From NCBI GenBank assembly GCA_019417795.1, contig DXUR01000080.1, positions 1-9,347 on the forward strand: a DNA stretch of 9,347 nt, given 5' to 3'. Every line of letters begins with the position of its first letter. Position 1 is the stretch's first letter. A program made the translations under genes and the position numbers. Origin of the DNA: Clostridiales bacterium (GTDB lineage Bacteria; Bacillota_A; Clostridia; Oscillospirales; Oscillospiraceae). Below, in pieces: positions 5,451-9,347 of this stretch. The notes beneath the pieces are model-generated. The model was given only the letters and a program-made list of their open reading frames with translations, searched no databases and had not been told where the DNA came from.

Positions 5451-5710
5451 TGAAGCTGTTGTGGGAGGATCGGGCGTGGAGTGACTATTTGTATTGGCAG
5501 ACACAGGATAAAAAGACGCTGAAACGGATCAACGCGCTGATAAAGGATATTCTGAGAAGCCCCTACCAGGGGATCGGCAAGCCGGAGCCGCTGCGGGAGA
5601 ACCTGAGCGGCTGGTGGAGCCGCCGCATTGATGAAACCAATCGCATTGTTTACTATGAGCAAGGAGAGATTGTCTATATTATCTCCTGCTTGGGCCACTA
5701 TGACGATTGA
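5450..5710 (+). CDS. yoeB: YoeB-family mRNA interferase toxin
   Basis: 86-residue ribosome-dependent mRNA endonuclease of the Txe/YoeB type, cutting mRNA in the ribosomal A site when the antitoxin is lost. The sequence closely follows E. coli YoeB from the start (MKLLWEDRAWSDYLYWQ) through GKPEPL and NLSGWWSRRI. The catalytic residues fall at the same numbers: Glu46, Arg65, His83 and Tyr84, so the enzyme should be active. Its ATG overlaps the relB stop, ensuring coupled synthesis, and the next gene begins 17 nt after its stop. The last 29 nt reappear at the very start of the window. The role here is plasmid stabilization by killing or stalling plasmid-free cells, inferred from the family. Confidence 0.95.
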   Translation: MKLLWEDRAWSDYLYWQTQDKKTLKRINALIKDILRSPYQGIGKPEPLRENLSGWWSRRIDETNRIVYYEQGEIVYIISCLGHYDD

Positions 5711-5727
5711 GAAAGGAAGGGCCGGTT

Positions 5728-5976
5728 ATGAGCTGGAATAAAGAGAGGATCGCACAGCTTCAGCTTCCCGATCCGGCAGACGATGATCCGCACCCTCGTC
5801 TGCTCCTGGAGGGGGACGGGGTACACGCCGGGCAGGGCTTTACGGCCTTGTTCCCTGACGGGTGGCACGACATTACTCTGGAAGTGTCCTGGGAGCCGAC
5901 AGGCCCCGGCTGCTGGTACATATCCACGCCGGGATTTGAGGGCGTGTGTCCTATTGGCTTGTTCGTGAAGGTATGA
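5728..5976 (+). CDS. DUF5348-like small protein, copy B
   Basis: 82 residues, 75 of them identical to copy A (47-295). The seven changes (such as Gly4 to Asn, Glu58 to Thr and Lys71 to Glu) are mostly polar and leave the hydrophobic/aromatic core pattern GVHAG...DGWHDI...GCWYIS...PIGLFVKV intact, which suggests both copies are under purifying selection. The ATG at 5728 has AAGGAAGG (5713-5720) upstream, 17 nt after yoeB. This copy shows directly that the gene follows a complete relB-yoeB operon and overlaps the HTH gene by 4 nt. Function unknown; a cytoplasmic partner of the HTH protein or of the toxin module is possible from position only. Confidence 0.7.
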   Translation: MSWNKERIAQLQLPDPADDDPHPRLLLEGDGVHAGQGFTALFPDGWHDITLEVSWEPTGPGCWYISTPGFEGVCPIGLFVKV

Positions 5977-6485
5977 AAACGATCCGGCAGATAGCCGACG
6001 AGATAGGCGTATCAAAGCAGGCGGTTTATAAGCGGTACAAGGGTAAGCTGCATACGGTTTGCGCTCCGTATGCGCATACGGTACAGGGGGTCTTGTATCT
6101 ATCGGAGCGGGCTGAAACCCTGATAAAACAAGACTTTTTGCAAAATGACTGCTCCAATGGAGCGCATACGGAGCGCTCCATTGGAGCAGTACAGGAGCAG
6201 TCACAAGAAGCTGGCGTCGTGGCGGTCTTACAGGCCACCATTGACACGCTGCAGGGGCAGCTCTCCGTGAAGGATCAGCAGATCGAAGAACTGAACGCAA
6301 GGCTGGCGGAGGTCAGTTCGGCGTTGCTTGCCGCCCAGCAGACAGCGGTAGCGGCCCAGGCACTCCACGCGGGAACAATGAAGCAGCAGCTTCTTTCCGG
6401 GGAGAGCGGAGCGGATCAGCAGGGCCGGGAGCCGGAGCCGGGAGGAAAGCGGAGCTGGTTTAGAAAATTTTTTGAGAATAGATAA
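5973..6485 (+). CDS. HTH / coiled-coil plasmid accessory protein, copy B
   Basis: 170-residue homologue of 292-783, starting at the ATGA overlap with the upstream gene. The helix-turn-helix and wing region are nearly unchanged (first 35 residues identical), so both proteins probably recognise the same DNA. The coiled coil (about 80-140) has exactly seven extra residues (NARLAEVSS in place of TE) just before ALLAAQ, that is, one heptad, which keeps the register. The C-terminal 30 residues differ but keep an aromatic-basic end, WFRKFF (163-168) versus WLRRLF in copy A. It ends just before the cargo B leader. The role (replication or maintenance accessory factor) is inferred from resemblance to DUF536-type plasmid proteins. 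Confidence 0.75.
   Translation: MKTIRQIADEIGVSKQAVYKRYKGKLHTVCAPYAHTVQGVLYLSERAETLIKQDFLQNDCSNGAHTERSIGAVQEQSQEAGVVAVLQATIDTLQGQLSVKDQQIEELNARLAEVSSALLAAQQTAVAAQALHAGTMKQQLLSGESGADQQGREPEPGGKRSWFRKFFENR
6066..6081 (+). repeat. 16-bp perfect palindrome in HTH gene, copy B
   Basis: CCGTATGCGCATACGG, the core of the 22-bp palindrome of copy A. The outer bases are lost because GAG became GTA (Glu36 to Val). The GCATACGG octamers at 6050-6057, 6074-6081 and 6164-6171 keep exactly the spacing seen in copy A. Confidence 0.7.
6148..6190 (+). repeat. 17-bp perfect stem / 9-nt loop in HTH gene, copy B
   Basis: Arm 6148-6164 pairs with 6174-6190 without mismatch around the loop CATACGGAG. Compared with copy A, pair C-G has become T-A (6150/6188) and the A-C mismatch is repaired (6161/6177). 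The T at 6150 turns Arg60 into Cys while the A at 6188 is silent (GCG to GCA, Ala72), so the change fits preservation of pairing better than preservation of protein. Confidence 0.75.
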
Positions 6486-6501
6486 GGAACAAAGATATAG
6501 T
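6472..6501 (+). promoter_or_regulatory. Candidate promoter for cargo B
   Basis: TTGAGA (6472-6477) and TATAGT (6496-6501), 18 bp apart, overlap the end of the HTH gene and lie 37 nt upstream of the lipoprotein start. The match is weaker than the cargo A promoter, but the position is equivalent. Confidence 0.4.
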
Positions 6502-6537
6502 TATTCCGTCAATATAAGCAAGAAAGGTGGTGCTACA

Positions 6538-7542
6538 ATGAAAAAAATAGCTTTTGTTTTGGCATGTATATTAACGATTTCTATTTGCCTTGCTGGATGC
6601 CAAGAAACAGAGTTTGATACAGGAGAAGGTACGCCGGTTTTCTCTTTGGATGCAAATGAAATAAGCGCTGTTACATTTCAAAATGGAAATACCGGGGAAA
6701 AAACAATAGTTTCCAATCGGGATGAAATAACGGAAATTGCTGATTATTTGAATGCATTTAGATATACAGAAACGCAATCGGTAAGAGGCGGTGATGGATG
6801 GAGTTCAAGAATAATTATAGATTTCAATGAAGGGGAAAGTATCTCTTTTTACTCGTTAGAAGCGGGTAAGATAATCATGGATGATACTGAGTATATACTT
6901 ACAAGTTCCGAGGAAGGGAAAGTTTTTGACTTGGAGTATAATGATGAAGAACCTAATACTGCTCCAACTGGTGAAACTGAGGATATTGAAGAAGACCCTT
7001 CTTTGGTAACGAATAATGAGGGACAACTCATATCTGAGTTTTTGGATTTAGACCATACCTATTCAGAAGATGATGTTCATATAAAATTTGGATTGCCGCA
7101 AAGAACACTTAGCGGCTTTTGGGGTGATGTGTTTGTCCTGGAAGATGGTACGGAGATCATTGTTTACTATGATAACGATGGGTTGGTAGATCAGGTTAAG
7201 GTCAATTTGTTCGATGATACGGCAAGCTCCCGCAGAGGTGGTTGGTCGTCTGTTGAGTTCACTCCCACTTCATCGAATGGGAACTATATCTGTTTCCAGC
7301 ACAAAAATAAAACAGATCAGAATGTTAGGGTATATCTATATCGAACTGACGAGAGTAGCAGAAATTATGTGACGATGATGTGTGTAGATGCCAACGATGT
7401 GAATAGCGAAGTTTATTATAGTCCTACCGCTGGTTTTGGCACATATAAAGTTGTGATTGAAGCCTATGTTTCTGGAGGCGAAATCTCTGGCGATGTGGTG
7501 GTTAACCAATGTAAGAACGCTCCTGCTGATCCTTTGGAATGA
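6538..7542 (+). CDS. Surface lipoprotein of unknown function (cargo B)
   Basis: 334-residue lipoprotein. The ATG at 6538 has AAAGGTGG at 6523-6530. A lipoprotein signal peptide is clear: MKKIAF, a hydrophobic core, and lipobox LAGC with Cys21 as the lipidated residue, so the protein is expected on the outer face of the membrane. Three parts follow: an alpha/beta-like domain (about 40-133, with SAVTFQNG, a DEITEIADYLNAF helix, and GWSSRIIIDF), resembling the small sensor-like domains of clostridial lipoproteins; an acidic linker (134-157) and a second segment (158-226, FGLPQRTLSGFWGDVFVLEDG); and a beta-strand-like C-terminal domain (235-325) with three cysteines that may be related to the C-terminus of cargo A. 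Base composition is visibly AT-richer than mobV or the primase, suggesting a separate origin. No enzyme motif is recognised; binding, sensing or surface exclusion are open possibilities. Confidence 0.75.
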   Translation: MKKIAFVLACILTISICLAGCQETEFDTGEGTPVFSLDANEISAVTFQNGNTGEKTIVSNRDEITEIADYLNAFRYTETQSVRGGDGWSSRIIIDFNEGESISFYSLEAGKIIMDDTEYILTSSEEGKVFDLEYNDEEPNTAPTGETEDIEEDPSLVTNNEGQLISEFLDLDHTYSEDDVHIKFGLPQRTLSGFWGDVFVLEDGTEIIVYYDNDGLVDQVKVNLFDDTASSRRGGWSSVEFTPTSSNGNYICFQHKNKTDQNVRVYLYRTDESSRNYVTMMCVDANDVNSEVYYSPTAGFGTYKVVIEAYVSGGEISGDVVVNQCKNAPADPLE

Positions 7543-7602
7543 GAGAACGACAAGCAAATCCGAAGACACCACACTTGCGAGGAAGCAACCACTGCCCCCT
7601 GG

Positions 7603-7647
7603 GGAGCCGGCCGGGAGCGGCGGGAAACCGCAGCGGCCGGCAGCTCC
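7603..7647 (+). repeat. GC-rich hairpin upstream of oriT (copy B)
   Basis: GGAGCCGGCCG (7603-7613) pairs with 7634-7647 with a 3-nt bulge, and inside it GCGG-GAAA-CCGC (7618-7629) forms a GNRA-type tetraloop hairpin. It is not followed by a T-run. It sits where copy A has a different GC-rich hairpin (1546-1588), so structure rather than sequence is shared. The rest of the 7543-7667 stretch shows no gene. Confidence 0.5.
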
Positions 7648-7667
7648 GGCGATCCCCCGCGGGAGCG

Positions 7668-7779
7668 CGCAAAAGCACTTTCATACTGCCAGCCCCGAAG
7701 GGGCGGCGGTGTGAAAGTGCTTTTGCGTTACTTTCTCCCCGGAGAAAGTAACAAAGAGGCGTTGCCCCCTTGCGGGGGC
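7668..7779 (+). other. Candidate oriT: three hairpins upstream of mobV (copy B)
   Basis: It has the same layout as 1607-1717: a 16-bp perfect inverted repeat (7668-7683 with 7712-7727), a 12-bp repeat (7727-7738 with 7741-7752) and a GCCCCC/GGGGGC hairpin (7764-7779). Only the inner loop differs: here GCCCC-GAA-GGGGC, one base longer overall, still able to pair. This change with retained pairing supports a functional structure. Confidence 0.65.
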
Positions 7780-7822
7780 TATGGTAAGATGGGATTTGTA
7801 AGAGGTTAGGACGATAGAAAGG

Positions 7823-9124
7823 ATGGGTGATTTTATCGGTACAACCATATCCGGCATGACGGGCCGGGGAAGTATCAGACACAACAACCGGAGCTTTTCG
7901 GCGGCGAATATAGACCGGAGCCGGACGGAGCAGAATGTGACCTACTGCAACGACGATCTGAAGCAGGTCTACCACGAGATCTTCGACGAGGCCCTGGCCG
8001 CCTACAACGCAAAAAAGAAAAAGACCAGGGATAAGATCACAGACTATTATGAGCATATCCGGCAGGGGAAGCAAGAGAAATTATTTCACGAGGCGATCTT
8101 CCAGATCGGCAACCTGGAGGACTGCGGGTGCGGCTCCCCCGGAGGGGAACGGGCGGCAGCGGCTCTCAAAGAATTTGCGGAGAGCTTCCAGGAGCGCAAT
8201 CCCCATCTGCGGGTGTTCAATATGGTGCTGCACATGGACGAGGCCACGCCGCACCTCCATGTAGACTTCATTCCGGTGGCCACGGAGCAGAGCCGGGGTC
8301 TCTCCACCAGGGTTTCCATGAAACAGGCGTTGAAGCAGCAGGGCTTTACAGGTGTTGGTCGGAAACAGACCGAGTGGAAGGCTTGGATGGATCGGGAGAA
8401 GGAAGTGCTGACGGAGATCGCTCAGCAGCATGAATTTGAAATTATTTCTCTCGGCAGTAACCGGCGGCACATGGAGCTGCCGGAGTACCGGGCGGCGATC
8501 CAGGAGGCCGAGGCCGTGCAGGAGCAGACAGCGGCAGCCTTGCAGGAGCTGGCAGATATGCAGGAGAAGAAAACGGAGCTGAAGGGAGAGATTAAGTCGC
8601 TCTCCGGCACTGTGGCGGCGCTGAAGGCCGCAGAACGGGTGCGGGTGGACTTCGATACCATCCAGCCGGAAAAAACGCTCACAGGGGCTGTCAAGGGCGT
8701 TACTGTGGACCAGATCCGGCAGCTAAAGGATGTAGCTATGACTGGAGCTGCCGCAAAGCAGACGGTCGTAGATCTGAAGAAGAAAAACGCTGTGCTGGAA
8801 GAAGAAAAAGCAGAGCTGAAAAAGAAGATTCCTTCCGTCCATGAGAAGATGGAGGCGGCAGCGCAGCGTAGCCGTCTTGAAAGCCAAAATCGGCAGCTAT
8901 GGAGTGAAAACGAGGAACTGAAGGAGGCGTTGGAGGAAGAACGCAGCTTTTCAGATCGGCTGCTGGAGGGCATTGATCGGGTACTGGATATGCTGGAGCG
9001 TCACCTGCCGAAGCAGCTTCTCCACCTCGTCGATAAGGCGAGAGATCTACTGCCGGAGCATCAGACTTACCGGCAGGAAAAACAGCACGAGAGAGGTCAT
9101 TCTTGGGGCGATATGAGCCTGTGA
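7823..9124 (+). CDS. mob: MobV-family relaxase (Pre/Mob), copy 2
   Basis: 433 residues, identical to the relaxase at 1761-3062, including the HNNR motif, HMDEATPHLH metal site and coiled-coil C-terminus. The upstream 62 nt with the ribosome-site region are also identical. Two intact identical relaxase genes in one molecule are redundant, pointing to a recent cointegrate, tandem duplication or dimer, or to an assembly join. It follows cargo B instead of cargo A, and that is the only contextual difference between the two copies. Confidence 0.93.
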   Translation: MGDFIGTTISGMTGRGSIRHNNRSFSAANIDRSRTEQNVTYCNDDLKQVYHEIFDEALAAYNAKKKKTRDKITDYYEHIRQGKQEKLFHEAIFQIGNLEDCGCGSPGGERAAAALKEFAESFQERNPHLRVFNMVLHMDEATPHLHVDFIPVATEQSRGLSTRVSMKQALKQQGFTGVGRKQTEWKAWMDREKEVLTEIAQQHEFEIISLGSNRRHMELPEYRAAIQEAEAVQEQTAAALQELADMQEKKTELKGEIKSLSGTVAALKAAERVRVDFDTIQPEKTLTGAVKGVTVDQIRQLKDVAMTGAAAKQTVVDLKKKNAVLEEEKAELKKKIPSVHEKMEAAAQRSRLESQNRQLWSENEELKEALEEERSFSDRLLEGIDRVLDMLERHLPKQLLHLVDKARDLLPEHQTYRQEKQHERGHSWGDMSL

Positions 9125-9127
9125 AAA

Positions 9128-9170
9128 TAGCCTGTCCGAAGGGGCTTGCAACCGGCTTTCGGACAGGCTA
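9128..9170 (+). repeat. 13-bp stem hairpin after mobV, copy 2
   Basis: Identical to 3066-3108: TAGCCTGTCCGAA and its inverse 4 nt after the relaxase stop, without a T-tract on the + strand. Confidence 0.5.
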
Positions 9171-9347
9171 TAATAACAGACGAAAATAGGGAATTACTGT
9201 ATTGATAATATATGCCCCCCTAAGGGCCTTTGGCCCCAAAACAAAAAAGAGAAATTTTCTCTCAGAAAGGGAGAAAGTCGGAGGGGAAAAGAGGGTGTGC
9301 GGAGGGGTGTGGGAATGTGGTAAACCTGAAAGGTTTTCCATCATTTC
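9171..9347 (+). other. Noncoding purine-rich region, copy 2 (cut by window end)
   Basis: Identical to 3109-3285, with the GGGCC-TTT-GGCCC hairpin, the AGAGAAA/TTTCTCT palindrome and the G/A-biased tract. No gene is seen. The window ends 15 bases before the nested hairpin would be expected to begin. Confidence 0.4.

Larger units (their letters stand above)
5682..6485 (+). repeat. Diverged direct repeat of 1-783 (yoeB end, DUF5348-like and HTH genes)
   Basis: The block matches 1-783 at an offset of 5681 without indels through the HTH linker, then at 5702 after a 21-nt insertion in the coiled-coil region. The first 55 bases are identical; after that many, mostly synonymous, differences accumulate. 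Homology is lost at the end of the HTH gene, where the cargo genes begin. The divergence contrasts sharply with the identical mobV repeats. Confidence 0.92.
7700..9347 (+). repeat. Long direct repeat, copy 2 (oriT part, mobV and downstream noncoding region)
   Basis: Identical by eye to 1638-3285 and cut by the window end, so its true right boundary is unknown. If the order of copy 1 is kept, the nested hairpin and primase gene should follow just outside the window. Confidence 0.95.

Noticed and set aside
1..9347. Simple circular contig with terminal overlap
   Set aside because: The start (1-783) matches an internal region only at a diverged level, the end matches a different internal region, and the cargo genes differ. 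It is therefore not one small plasmid read past its own start.

Overview
The window looks like a mobilizable plasmid or plasmid-like element from a Gram-positive gut-type clostridium (Lachnospiraceae/Oscillospiraceae-like). This is inferred from strong AGGAGG-type ribosome sites, sigma-A-like promoters, a MobV-family relaxase, a RelB/YoeB addiction pair and a lipobox lipoprotein. No host marker such as rRNA is present, so the assignment is soft. All genes are on the + strand.

The window is not a single element but almost two head-to-tail units of one module. The order is: [tail of yoeB] - DUF5348-like gene - HTH/coiled-coil gene - cargo A (secreted protein) - oriT-like hairpins - mobV relaxase - noncoding hairpin region - AEP-type primase - relB - yoeB - DUF5348-like gene - HTH/coiled-coil gene - cargo B (lipoprotein) - oriT-like hairpins - mobV relaxase - start of the next noncoding region. 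The two DUF5348/HTH blocks (1-783 and 5682-6485) are diverged homologues. The two oriT/mobV blocks (1638-3285 and 7700-9347) look identical base for base. The cargo genes between them are different. Unit length is therefore about 5.7 kb in one phase and 6.06 kb in the other, and the difference is cargo size plus a 21-nt insertion.

How the parts fit together (inference): the MobV relaxase acts on the hairpin-rich oriT just upstream of it. The separate archaeo-eukaryotic-type primase, preceded by a nested hairpin, probably primes replication or complementary-strand synthesis after transfer. RelB/YoeB gives post-segregational stabilization from an autoregulated promoter. The DUF5348-like and HTH genes follow yoeB so closely that they probably share its transcript. 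The HTH protein looks like a plasmid maintenance or replication accessory factor, and its own coding sequence carries palindromes and repeated octamers. Each cargo gene has its own promoter candidate, encodes an exported protein, is AT-richer than the backbone, and sits in the slot between the HTH gene and oriT.

The most notable observations are: (i) a constant mobilization/stability backbone with exchangeable cargo encoding surface or secreted proteins, in which sequence identity switches on inside the oriT hairpin loop; (ii) a stem-loop inside the HTH gene with a compensatory base-pair change between the two copies; (iii) a possible shared C-terminal domain in the otherwise different cargo proteins. 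An assembly explanation (two related plasmids sharing an identical backbone, joined in one contig) cannot be excluded. The first 55 bases match the second copy exactly, which is the kind of overlap a k=55 assembly graph leaves.
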